DNA of 64,000 nucleotides from CAVQYV01 sp963718295 [NCBI: uncultured Methylomirabilota bacterium] (GTDB lineage Bacteria; Methylomirabilota; Methylomirabilia; CAVQYV01), in the NCBI GenBank assembly GCA_963718295.1, contig CAVQYV010000004.1:248001-312000 (forward strand), given 5' to 3'. The translations under genes were made by a program, and so were the position numbers. Each line of letters begins with the position of its first letter. Positions within the stretch are counted from its first letter, which is position 1. Shown one piece after another: positions 20,539-29,661 of the stretch. The notes under the pieces are model-generated. The model was given only the letters and a program-made list of their open reading frames with translations. It was not told the origin of the DNA and did not search any database.

Positions 20539-21228
20539 ATGAACGATGACTCCCGCGCCTGGCTGATTCAACAATTGAAAGGGCTGGTCCTCATCGGGGC
20601 CCTCAGCGTTCTCCTGGCCATCTCGGTGAACGCCCTCCGAAAGGACGGAATCCCGTGGGTCGACACCCGCAGGACGATTGAAGCTGGAGACACCCTTCCC
20701 CAGTTCCCCATACCCCGTCCCGCCGATCCCACCCTACGCAGCTATCTCGGGTTTTCCTCGAACCAAGAGACGACTACCATTTCCAGCGTGCAGGCCGACC
20801 TCCTGGTCATGGAGGTATTGAATGTGTACTGTTTTGCCTGCCAATCCCAGGCGCTGGCCTTCAATCATGTCTATCAGTTGATCCAAAAGAGGCCGGAGTT
20901 GAGGAAGCGGATCAAGCTGATTGGGGTGGCCATTGGAAACAACCAGCAAGAGGCGGATGACTTCCGCCGGGAATATGGTTTGTCATTTCCCGTGATTCCA
21001 GACTCCGAGGGTCTTTCCTCCAAACTCATGGGCCCTGACCTCCCCCCTCCATTTTCCGTGTATATCCGCCGGGATGCCTCGGGAAGGCTGGGTTTGGTGA
21101 TCGGCAGCCATGAGGGGGTGATCGAAGATCAGCGGATTCTGTTTGACGGGTTGGTCAAGATATTGGACATGGAGCCCGACTCCAAGCATTTCCGGGAATT
21201 GCTCCGGCACCAGGATCGGACTACTTGA
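20539..21228 (+). CDS. Membrane-anchored thioredoxin-like (MauD/TlpA-like) protein
   Basis: A 229-residue protein with one N-terminal membrane helix (GLVLIGALSVLLAISVNAL), then a redoxin fold with the active site VYCFACQSQ (CxxC), the block LIGVAIGNNQQEADDF and a YGLSFPVIPD strand. It faces the outside and should work as a thiol-disulfide oxidoreductase. It runs directly into a MauE-like membrane protein, the pairing known from MauD/MauE, which helps form disulfides in periplasmic enzymes. No ribosome-binding site is obvious. Confidence 0.75.
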   Translation: MNDDSRAWLIQQLKGLVLIGALSVLLAISVNALRKDGIPWVDTRRTIEAGDTLPQFPIPRPADPTLRSYLGFSSNQETTTISSVQADLLVMEVLNVYCFACQSQALAFNHVYQLIQKRPELRKRIKLIGVAIGNNQQEADDFRREYGLSFPVIPDSEGLSSKLMGPDLPPPFSVYIRRDASGRLGLVIGSHEGVIEDQRILFDGLVKILDMEPDSKHFRELLRHQDRTT

Positions 21229-21809
21229 AAGGCAGGCATCGCGTGAGGAATATGGGCGGTCCGGAAAGATCAGGTGGGAGGAGAGGGGAGGGGACGGGAT
21301 TGACACCAGTGAGCCATGAAGGCGTTTCCGGTAACCTGAGCGAAACGGGTCAGCCCAACAATCCGGCCTGGATGGTGTGGGCTTGGAGGTTGTTGCGGTT
21401 GATCATGGGCGGGATCTTCTTCTATGCCAGCTATGACAAGATCCTCCACCCAGACCGATTCGCAGAGGCAGTCGCCAACTACAAACTCCTGCCCAGACCC
21501 CTGGTGAATCTATTCGCTTTGGTCTTGCCTTGGCTGGAGGCGGTATGTGGGTTCTTCCTGATAGCCGGGATCTTCGAATGGGCCTCCTTGACGCTTTACA
21601 ATGGCCTTTTGATCATGTTTATGTCCGCCATCGCCCTCAGCCTCATTCGAGGATTGAACATCGACTGCGGATGCTTCACTTCCGACCCGGAGGTGGGGAA
21701 AATGAACTGGCTTACATTCCTCCGGGATCTAACCATGCTGATTCCCGGTCTGGTGGCATATCCCCTCCTTTTTCGATTGAGGAGACCTCCGATTTTCAAG
21801 CGAAGGTGA
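21225..21809 (+). CDS. MauE/DoxX-family membrane protein
   Basis: Four to five membrane segments (LLRLIMGGIFFYASYDKI, LFALVLPWLEAVCGFFLIAG, GLLIMFMSAIALSLI, MLIPGLVAYPLLF) and the MauE-type signature IDCGCF with two close cysteines. It probably shuttles electrons or thiols across the membrane to the preceding redoxin. The frame is open from TTG 21225, overlapping the previous stop (TTGA). The conserved part begins at residue ~50, so later starts at 21310 (GTG) or 21373 (ATG) are possible. The proline/glycine-rich first 45 residues look unlike coding sequence. Confidence 0.72.
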   Translation: MKGRHRVRNMGGPERSGGRRGEGTGLTPVSHEGVSGNLSETGQPNNPAWMVWAWRLLRLIMGGIFFYASYDKILHPDRFAEAVANYKLLPRPLVNLFALVLPWLEAVCGFFLIAGIFEWASLTLYNGLLIMFMSAIALSLIRGLNIDCGCFTSDPEVGKMNWLTFLRDLTMLIPGLVAYPLLFRLRRPPIFKRR

Positions 21810-21968
21810 GTATATCGCCAACTCAGGTGACCACCGGCAGCGACATGGAAGAGCATCGTCCCTTTGCGGTCGAAGGGGTCGAATGGATCTAACCCAGATG
21901 ATACAAGTGGCTCACCCAATGGCCCCACTCGAAGGAGCCTGTCAAGCTCCAAAATCGGTAGCCCAGCT

Positions 21969-23930
21969 ATGATGATGTTTGAGGATGAAGGGTCTCGTCA
22001 TCAAATAGAGTCTGAAAGGCTCTCATTCCTGCGGAAAGCCCCTTTGTTTGCTTCCTTGAGCGAAGAGGAGCTCTTGCAGGTATGCCGGGGATTGGAGTGT
22101 AAAAGGATACCACGGGGAACGGTCATATGTATGGAAGGAGAGCCGGGAGACGCCTTTTACATCATTCGCGCCGGTGCCGTACTGGTTTACACCGCTTGTG
22201 ACGGCGCGGAAAGGAGACTCAACGAGCTTCATCGGGGAGATTGTTTCGGTGAGATGGCTCTGCTCACCGGTGAGCCGAGGTCCGCAACGGTAAGGGCCCT
22301 CCTGGATGTGGACCTCTTCGTGCTTCCGAAAAGCAGTTTCGAAGGAATCATCCATGAGCACCCCCCCGTAAGTATGTACCTGAGTCGGCTCCTTTCTCAT
22401 CGCCTGATAAAGGCCAAATCCCCCTTGCTTGAGGCTTTGTCGCCCTTCGCCTATTCGGTGATCGGCTCAGAGAAGAAGGTGGGGACCACCACTTTTATCA
22501 GAGAGGTTGCAAAGATCCTTTCATCGGAGGTTAAGAAGAGGGTCCTGGTCGTCGACCTGGAGGGAGAAGGGAAAAGGGGCGCCGTGGGTCTTACCCGAAT
22601 TTGCATTCCCGATTCGCAACTTTTGGACGAGATTGATTCCCGTTACCGGGAGTTCTTCTGCCAGTGCTGGTTTCACCATCCTTCAGGATACATCCTCTTT
22701 TCACCCCCCTCTTTTGAAATCAAAAGAGCGATTCCTCATTTCGGGATACGCCTTTCGTTTATTTTAGGGATATTAAGAGAGAAGTTCGACTACATCATTT
22801 TTGATTTGCCCCCCATCTTGCAACCCTTATCACGAAGAGTGCTGAGGCTCTCTGACCGAGTGCTCTATGTGGTGGCAGATACCCCCGAGGGGATTGAGGG
22901 GGCAAAGAAGAAGCTGATGGAGATCAAGAAGGCAGCGGGGGATTCCCCTTCCGTGATTCAGGTTGGATTGAGCCACCTGGCGGATACCCCCAGGCTTCGC
23001 CGTTTTGCAGTGAAGGAGGTGCTGGAAGTCCCCGAGATGCCTGAAATCTGGGTGGAGCCGCAGGGGTCGACTGCAGCAAGAGATCAGGCAAAGGGAATCA
23101 TGGGACCGAGAAGAGTGGCTCGGGAAATGGGGAGGGTTCGTATCGGATTGGCCCTTGGGGCAGGAGGAGCCCGGGGTTGGGCCCACCTCGGTGTTCTCCA
23201 AGCCCTGGAAGAAGAGGGCATCCCGATCGATATGATTGCTGGAACCAGCATCGGGTCTTTGGTGGGCGCAGTCTACGCCAAGACCGGCTCTTTCAAGGAA
23301 TCCTACCAGCTTATCAGCAGCAGCTTCCGGAGCAAAGGAAGTGCCAGAAAGACGTTCTTTGACTACAGCTTCCTTCCCCTCCGAGGTTTCATAAAGGGAA
23401 ACAGGGCATTGGAGATGCTCCGGGAAAACCTGGGGGGGGCGGATTTCCTTGGCCTGAGAATTCCCTTGGCCGTAGTGGCGACCGACATCGCCACTGGGGA
23501 GGAAGTGATACTGGATTCCGATTCGGTCGCTGCTGCGGTAAGGGCCAGCATCGCGATGCCGGGGGTGTTTGAGCCGCTGAAGCTCAAAGGAAGGTGGCTG
23601 GTGGATGGAGCTGTAGTCAATTCGGTTCCGGCGAATATTCTGATCAGAAGGGGAATGAATTATGTCATCGGGGTCTTCCTGTCGAGCAGGCGATCGAAGG
23701 CCGAATGGAATCCGATCAAAGGACCGTACATCATCAACGTGTTGACCAGAACGTACGATATCGTCAGGTCTCAGACATCTGAGATACTATCAGAGCTTGT
23801 CAACGTCGCTATTTACCCCGCGATAGATGACTTCCGTTGGGATGATTTTCATCGGGTCGAGGAGTTGGTGGGGATTGGCCGCGAGGCTACGCATTCCGTG
23901 ATGGATCGGATCAAGGCCCTTTTGCCCTGA
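21969..23930 (+). CDS. cNMP-binding / degenerate MinD-like / patatin phospholipase protein
   Basis: About 653 residues in three parts. Residues ~18-135 are a cyclic-nucleotide-binding domain with an intact phosphate-binding cassette (FGEMALLTGEPRSATVRA, Glu95 and Arg104). Residues ~155-370 resemble a MinD/ParA ATPase, but the P-loop reads SEKKVGTTT and lacks the usual GKT. Residues ~387-600 are a patatin-like phospholipase with the oxyanion motif GAGGARG, the nucleophile motif GTSIG and the dyad Asp in DGA. The layout resembles NTE-like and mycobacterial Rv2565-type proteins. The cNMP domain suggests lipid hydrolysis controlled by a cyclic nucleotide. It sits inside an array of nucleotide cyclases. 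A TTG at 21864 extends the frame, but homology begins after ATG 21969. Confidence 0.88.
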   Translation: MMMFEDEGSRHQIESERLSFLRKAPLFASLSEEELLQVCRGLECKRIPRGTVICMEGEPGDAFYIIRAGAVLVYTACDGAERRLNELHRGDCFGEMALLTGEPRSATVRALLDVDLFVLPKSSFEGIIHEHPPVSMYLSRLLSHRLIKAKSPLLEALSPFAYSVIGSEKKVGTTTFIREVAKILSSEVKKRVLVVDLEGEGKRGAVGLTRICIPDSQLLDEIDSRYREFFCQCWFHHPSGYILFSPPSFEIKRAIPHFGIRLSFILGILREKFDYIIFDLPPILQPLSRRVLRLSDRVLYVVADTPEGIEGAKKKLMEIKKAAGDSPSVIQVGLSHLADTPRLRRFAVKEVLEVPEMPEIWVEPQGSTAARDQAKGIMGPRRVAREMGRVRIGLALGAGGARGWAHLGVLQALEEEGIPIDMIAGTSIGSLVGAVYAKTGSFKESYQLISSSFRSKGSARKTFFDYSFLPLRGFIKGNRALEMLRENLGGADFLGLRIPLAVVATDIATGEEVILDSDSVAAAVRASIAMPGVFEPLKLKGRWLVDGAVVNSVPANILIRRGMNYVIGVFLSSRRSKAEWNPIKGPYIINVLTRTYDIVRSQTSEILSELVNVAIYPAIDDFRWDDFHRVEELVGIGREATHSVMDRIKALLP

Positions 23931-24070
23931 GGGCGTAGGGGCCACCCTTTAAAATAAACAGGCGTAGCATTTTTCATATATTTTCTACCCAGAGAGTCGG
24001 ATCATTCAGGAAACTGTCATGTGATCATCAATGGTGAAACCAGGCGACCAGCGGACCTCATTTCCATGAA

Positions 24071-27000
24071 ATGTCCCCCTCCCAGGGCTCCGAAATGACC
24101 TGCCCCCAATGCCACCACGACAACCCTCCCGGCTCCCGGTTCTGCCTCTCCTGCGGCGGACTCCTGGGGCGACTCTGCTCCCACTGCAGTCATCCCTTGC
24201 CCCCCACCGCCCTATTCTGCAACCACTGCGGCCACGACCTTTCCAACCCCAATCCCTCCTCCTTCGATCCCTCCCGCCCCCACTCCTACACCCCTCCCTT
24301 CCTGGCCGAGAAGATCCTCACCTCCCGCGCCGCCCTCGAGGGGGAGCGCAAGATCGTCACCGTCCTCTTCGCCGATGTGGCCCACTACATGGGCATCTCC
24401 TCCCAGCTGGACCCCACCCAGGTCCACCAGATCCTGAGCGGCTGCTTCAAGATCCTCATGGATGAGATCCATAAATGCGAGGGGACCATCAACCAGTTCA
24501 CCGGCGATGGGGTCATGGCCCTCTTCGGGGCCCCTCTGGCCCACGAGGACCATGCCCAGCGGGCCTGCCATGCCGCCCTGGCCATCCAGCGGGCCCTGGA
24601 GCCCTACGCCGAGAGGATGCGGGAGGAGTACGGCATCGAGTTCCAGATGCGCATCGGCCTCAACTCCGGACCGGTGGTGGTGGGGGCCATCGGGGATGAC
24701 CTCCGGATGGACTACACCGCAGTGGGTGACACCACCAACCTCGCCTTCCGGGTGGAGGGCCTGGCGGAGGCGGGGACGACCTGCCTGAGCGAGGAGACCT
24801 GCCGGCTGACCCAGGGGATGTTCCACTTCGAGGCCCTGGGCCAGAGGACGGTCAAAGGAAAGACGGAGGCCATTTCCGTCTACAAATTGCTCTCCCCGAA
24901 GCCGGAGGCCCACCGTCCCCGTCTGGGTGCGGAGCGGGCGATCTATTCCAAGATGGTCGGAAGGGATAAAGAGCTCCAAAAGCTGGAGCTCCAGGTCCTG
25001 AAGGCCATCAACGGCCAGGGCTCGATCGTCAACCTCATCGGGGAGGCGGGGATTGGCAAATCGAGGCTGGTGGCCGAGTTGAAAGGCCGCGAGACGATGA
25101 GGAAGGTGACCCTCCTGGAGGGGAGGGCGATCTCGATTGGGAGGAACCTCAGTTTCCATCCCGTCATCGACCTCTTGAAGCAGTGGATGAGGATCCGGGA
25201 GAATGACGATCCCGGGGCGGCCTTCTCCAAGCTCCAGCAGACCGTCCGGAATCTGGTGCCGGAAGAGGCCAGCGAGCTGGTCCCCTTCGTGGCGACCCTC
25301 ATGGGGATCCCCCTCTGGGGCAAGCATGCGGAGCGGGTGAAAGGGCTGGAGGGCGAGGCCCTGGAGAAGCTGATCCTGAAGGCCCTGCGGGACCTCCTCC
25401 TCCAGGCCACGGAGCGGAGCACCCTGGCGATCGTCATGGAGGATTTGCACTGGGCGGATACCAGCTCCCTCGAGCTGCTGGAATCCCTCTTCCGCCTGGC
25501 GGAGACCCAGCGGATCCTGTTCCTCAACCTCTTTCGCCCCGGCTTCCCCGAGACGGGCGACCGGATCTGCAAGACCTTAAAGGAGCGGCTCCCCGTGTAC
25601 CACCTGGAGATGGTCCTTTCCCCCTTGGATGAGCGCATGAGCGAGGCCCTCATCGGGAACATGCTGAGCACATGGTAAACGGAATCGCCCTTCCCCATAC
25701 CTTGATCCAACAGATCGTCCAGCGGGCCGGGGGCAACCCCTTCTTCATCGAAGAAGTGGTGCGGTCCCTCTTCGAGCAGGGGGCGATCGTCCGGAGTGAG
25801 GGGGGCTTCGAGGTCACGGAAAAGGCCCACGCCATCTCCATCCCCTCCACCATCACCGATGTGCTGATGGCCCGCATCGACCGCCTGGAGGAGCCCACCC
25901 GGCATCTGGTGAAGGTGGCCTCCGTCATCGGCCGGAGCTTCTTTTTACGCATCCTCTCCGAGGTGGCCCGCGAGGTGGAGGATATCCCGGGCAAGCTGTC
26001 CTTCCTGAGCGAGATCCAGATCCTCCAGCCCCAGGAGCGGATGGGGGAGGTGGAATATCTCTTCAAGCATGCCCTGGCCCAGGAGGCCGCCTACGAGTCC
26101 CTGCTGCCTCCCCGGCGGAGAGAGCTCCACCTCCAGGTGGCCCACTCCATCGAGAAGATCTTCTCCTCAAGGCTCCCCGAGTTCTACGGGATGCTCGCCT
26201 ATCACTACAGCCGGGCCGAGGATCGGGAGAAGACGGAGGAGTACCTGATCAAGGCGGGTGAGGAGGCCCTGAAATCGGCCGCCTCCGATGAGGCCCTGCA
26301 TTACTACGAGGAGGCCCTCCAGCTCTATCTGCAAAAGTCCGGCAAGGACGCCGATCCGGAGAAGGTGGCCATGCTGGAGAAGAACATCGCTTTGGCATTG
26401 TATAACCGGGGGCAGCACCAGGAGGCGATCAAGTATTTTGACAAGGCCCTGGAGTACTACTGGGGGAAGCTGCCCCAGAATGGGTTGGTCGTGGGGGCGA
26501 AGGTCTTGTGGGCGTTCCTACACCTCCTCGTCGCCTTGTACCTCCCCTCCCTGAAGTTCAGGAAGACGCCGGGGGAGAGGGATGTGGAGGTAGTCAGTCT
26601 GTTCTCCAAGAAGAACAAATCCTTGGCCGTCATCGATACCAAGAGATTTCTGGTGGAGTCTCTCTATTTGCATAAGATAATCACTGCCTTCGATCTCCAG
26701 AAACTCCAAAACGGGCCTGCATTGTTTGCTGGCATCAGTACCCTGTTCTCCTGTAGTGGCATCTCCTTCGGATTGAGCAGAAAGATACTCGATGTCATCA
26801 GAGACAAAGTGGAAAAGGGAGATGTCAGAGACTACACCATCTACGAATTGTGCGAAACCTTTCATAATTTCTTGGGAGGAAATTGGAAGGAATTAAAGGA
26901 TTATGACGATGATCTTGGTTGATAGGAACTGTAAGATTGGAGAAATCTGGGAGGCCTCACAACATCTGTATTGGCATGCCCTTGGAAATATCTGGCAGGG

Positions 27001-27775
27001 ATCCTTCGACAAGGCCAAATCGATTATAGACAAACTGAATGAGCTCTTCGAAGACTATCAGAATGATCTCTCCAAGATTTTTGAATACGAACTGCATACC
27101 TATCTGCTGATCAAGTCCCAGAGACTCAATGATGCGCTGATCGAAAGTGAGCAAGGGATCGACTTCGAGGAAAAGGCGCATTCGGCCTTCTGGGAGCTCC
27201 ACACATCCCAAGCCTGGATATACCTTCTCATGGGAGACATAGAGAAATCCGAGAGATGTTTTCAGCGTGCGGATAAGATCAGGCGTCAGATCCAAGCAGC
27301 CCCCTTTCAGCTATCCAACCTCTATCGAATCCGATTGGAGATTGATCTTTATCGATTGGGGGAATCGTTGAAAGGGGGAAATCGAGTCAAGGCACAGGAA
27401 TCCCAAAGGAACGCATTTAGATCGGCCAAGCAACTGCAAAGAGTAGCGCGGAAGGTAGCTCACCATCGAACCGATTCATATAGGCTCATGGGAGCCTACT
27501 ATTGGATGATCAATAAGCCGGAAAGGGCTCTGGGGTGGTGGAATAGAGCGGTTCAGGAAGGGGAACGCCTGGGCGCGCGCCCTCAGCTGGCCAGGCTATA
27601 CTTCGAGGTCGGCAAGTGCCTGCTCGAGTCGAAGGGCAAGTATATGAAACTGGGTGGCCTGAGGGCAGAGGAATATCTGAAGAAGGCAAAAGGATTGTTT
27701 GAGGAAATGAAAATCGAATCAGCCCTGGAAGAGTTAGGTCGAGTAACCGAATTACGCGGCCTCGGTGGAAGATAG
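24071..27775 (+). CDS. Zinc-ribbon/class III cyclase/STAND ATPase/TPR protein, two frameshifts (copy 5)
   Basis: With two 1-base corrections (about 25670, and about 26918 at CTTGGTTG) this is a ~1230-residue protein. A double zinc ribbon (TCPQC…CLSC…CSHC…CNHC) and a linker with SYTPPFLAEKIL lead to a class III cyclase (LFADVAHYM, INQFTGDGVMALFG, DYTAVGDTTNLAFR). The ATPase follows (GEAGIGKSRLVAEL, MEDLHWADTSSLELL), then FKHALAQEAAYESLL and a long TPR/helical part with a hydrophobic stretch near VLWAFLHLLVALYLPSL. Gln again replaces the adenine-selecting Lys. Start may be ATG 24071 or 24095 (MTCPQC). The last third (from ~26600) has lower GC than the rest, suggesting a different origin for the sensor part. 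Confidence 0.85.
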
Positions 27776-27974
27776 AACTGCAAACTTGCTGTTATTCTGC
27801 ACATTCGGATTCCTCTGGACACATTGGGAGGTGTAGTTGCGGATCCCAGTTATTTGGTCAGCGAGAGGCTTTGACTTCGCTCCCCTGGCAACCCCCAGCT
27901 CAAGAGCGTTCCTATTTCACCAAGAGTCTTATGCCACTCCATAAACACGTGATTAGGGAAGGAGGAGGTTTCCC

Positions 27975-28757
27975 ATGCCAGATAAATCAAAATGGACTGC
28001 TTGGCACACATTGAGTCTTCTTTTTGTTATCATCGCCATATTGTTGACCGGTGCGCTGACCCCCAACGACAGCAGGCTGCTGGCTTGGCTGGGTACCTTG
28101 CTCCTCCTGGCTATATTGGGTGGCGTCATTGGTCATGGTGTTACGAATTTATGGCGGGGGATCTTGATCGACGAACGAAATATGATGAGTCTTTCCAGGT
28201 TCCAAATAACCCTTTGGACCTTGTTCATACTCTCTGCGTTTCTGATTTCTGTGATAGGCAACATAAGAAATCAGCTAAGCGATCCGGTTGCCATTTCACT
28301 CCCTGAGACGCTCTGGCTTCTGATGGGTATCAGCACCGCTTCTTTGATCGGCTCCCCACTCATTAGAAGCAATAAGATGAGCAAGCCTGTCAATGAATTG
28401 GAAATGGCGAGATCCCTCAACCTGCTGTTTGATCAAGGAGTGAATCCAGGAAAAATGACCAACCGGGGCCAGATCATCATGAATCCCGCTCCTCAAGACT
28501 CCCAATGGTCCGATCTTTTCAGGGGTGAAGAGCCCGCCAATATCGCTCAAATCGACTTGAGCAAAGTGCAGAATTTCCTTTTCACTTTGATCCTGCTGCT
28601 GGCTTATGGTTTTGCATTGGGATCAATGTTTACTGGCAATACGGGTAAGATCACCGAGTTCCCTGCATTCGATACGGGTATGGTGGCGTTGTTGGGCATT
28701 AGCCACGCAGGCTATTTAGTATCCAAGGCCTTCACGCACACGCCTCCTTCTTCGTAA
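27975..28757 (+). CDS. Membrane protein of unknown function
   Basis: 260 residues with about five hydrophobic segments: LSLLFVIIAILLTGAL, LAWLGTLLLLAILGGVIG, FQITLWTLFILSAFLISVIG, VQNFLFTLILLLAYGFALG and MVALLGISHAGYLVSKA. Between segments four and five lies a soluble loop of ~80 residues. A conserved-looking ILIDERNMMSLSRFQ block follows helix 2. I recognise this as a type of bacterial membrane protein with no known role and do not assign a function. GGAAGGAGG precedes ATG 27975. Confidence 0.65.
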   Translation: MPDKSKWTAWHTLSLLFVIIAILLTGALTPNDSRLLAWLGTLLLLAILGGVIGHGVTNLWRGILIDERNMMSLSRFQITLWTLFILSAFLISVIGNIRNQLSDPVAISLPETLWLLMGISTASLIGSPLIRSNKMSKPVNELEMARSLNLLFDQGVNPGKMTNRGQIIMNPAPQDSQWSDLFRGEEPANIAQIDLSKVQNFLFTLILLLAYGFALGSMFTGNTGKITEFPAFDTGMVALLGISHAGYLVSKAFTHTPPSS

Positions 28758-28812
28758 TGAAAGCGATCACGCCCAGAGGACAAGAAACCCCTCTCCGGCG
28801 AAGGAGGGAAAA

Positions 28813-28893
28813 ATGAGGCACTGCGCAATACCCATTATCTTGGCCATGACGCTAACCTCCTGCGCCGCTATTCAAAGTCAGCAGACACGGTGA
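28813..28893 (+). pseudogene. Truncated small lipoprotein (lipobox present)
   Basis: AAGGAGGG precedes ATG 28813, and the 26 residues read as a lipoprotein signal (IPIILAMTLTSCAA) before TGA at 28891. The other frame continues from about 28886 with DTVKVKKGLDYIECKDEMAW to a stop near 28983. A one-base shift would restore a ~56-residue lipoprotein. Frameshifted small lipoprotein or sequencing error. Confidence 0.5.
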
Positions 28894-29116
28894 AAGTCAA
28901 GAAGGGCCTCGACTACATCGAATGCAAGGATGAAATGGCCTGGACGAATAGGCAGGCAGGAGGTGGGGACGGGGGAAGCGTATAAACAAAGATGGTATCG
29001 ATGATGTCCTCCGTCTCATCGGAGAATCCGTGAACCACGATTTCGCGACGCCCGTCGCGGCGTAACCCTGTCCCCACCTGGGGCGTTTTGCGGCAGGAAG
29101 TCCGCTGCCATCCCTG
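28894..29116. other. Intergenic, tail of the broken lipoprotein then no gene seen
   Basis: Apart from the shifted remainder of the small lipoprotein (to about 28983), I see no coding signal. The remainder is convergent spacer between plus- and minus-strand genes. Confidence 0.5.
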
Positions 29117-29572
29117 TCAGGTGCTGCTCCCACGTCCCCGAGGGCTGAGGATGCCTTCTATCTCATCCAGATGCACGCGGCGGTGCTCCGACCGCCAGAG
29201 CCTGAACTTGTCTCCCAGCCTTTCGATCTCGGCGATCAACTCGGGGCTGGCTTGCTCGAGTTCCTGATCGATCGCCTCGGAAGCAGCCACTGCCAGGTTT
29301 GCAGCAGCCCGGGATGGGATTGCCAGGCAAAGGGGAAGAAGTGCGTCATTCACGGCATCGGTATCTACCAGAGAGGGAGCCACTCCGCCCCTTTTCCACC
29401 TCTTCATGAGGACCAGGGCTCGCTGGTCCCAAAAGGCCAGGTGCGCCAGGGCGGACCCGACGGTCCAGCCCTCTCCCAACTTGAGGTTCAGATCTTCCTC
29501 GTTCATTCGCGCCACGAGAGCACGGAGTCTTTCCCGCTCCCGGGCATTTTCGGCGACAAACGGTCGCTCCAT
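29117..29572 (-). CDS. DinB / maleylpyruvate-isomerase-like superfamily protein
   Basis: A 151-residue four-helix-bundle-type protein: ENARERERLRALVARM, then GEGWTVGSALAHLAFWDQRA with the histidine of the metal-binding pattern, and FRLWRSEHRRVHLDEIEGIL near the end. DinB-like proteins bind a metal with three histidines and many use low-molecular-weight thiols; the substrate here is unknown. AAAGGAGG stands eight bases before the start on the minus strand. It is followed (upstream coordinate) by the creatininase-like gene on the same strand. Confidence 0.72.
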   Translation of the reverse strand: MERPFVAENARERERLRALVARMNEEDLNLKLGEGWTVGSALAHLAFWDQRALVLMKRWKRGGVAPSLVDTDAVNDALLPLCLAIPSRAAANLAVAASEAIDQELEQASPELIAEIERLGDKFRLWRSEHRRVHLDEIEGILSPRGRGSST

Positions 29573-29661
29573 GGGGATTCCTCCTTTCGCCTCTATTCGC
29601 TTCGATTCGGGCGGGGATGCATGCAGCTAACAACTGGCATGGATCCAGGCCGGAACGGCTC

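Noticed and set aside
24212-25450. Long antisense open frame (about 412 codons) opposite the copy 5 cyclase gene
   Set aside because: It mirrors a real gene in GC-rich DNA, with no start context or domain; the plus-strand gene has clear motifs.
1-27775. Calling the array an established CBASS or Pycsar defence system
   Set aside because: No CD-NTase, no Pyc effector (TIR or membrane type) and no HORMA/Trip13 genes are seen. Only the cNMP-binding patatin is suggestive, so it is kept as a hypothesis.
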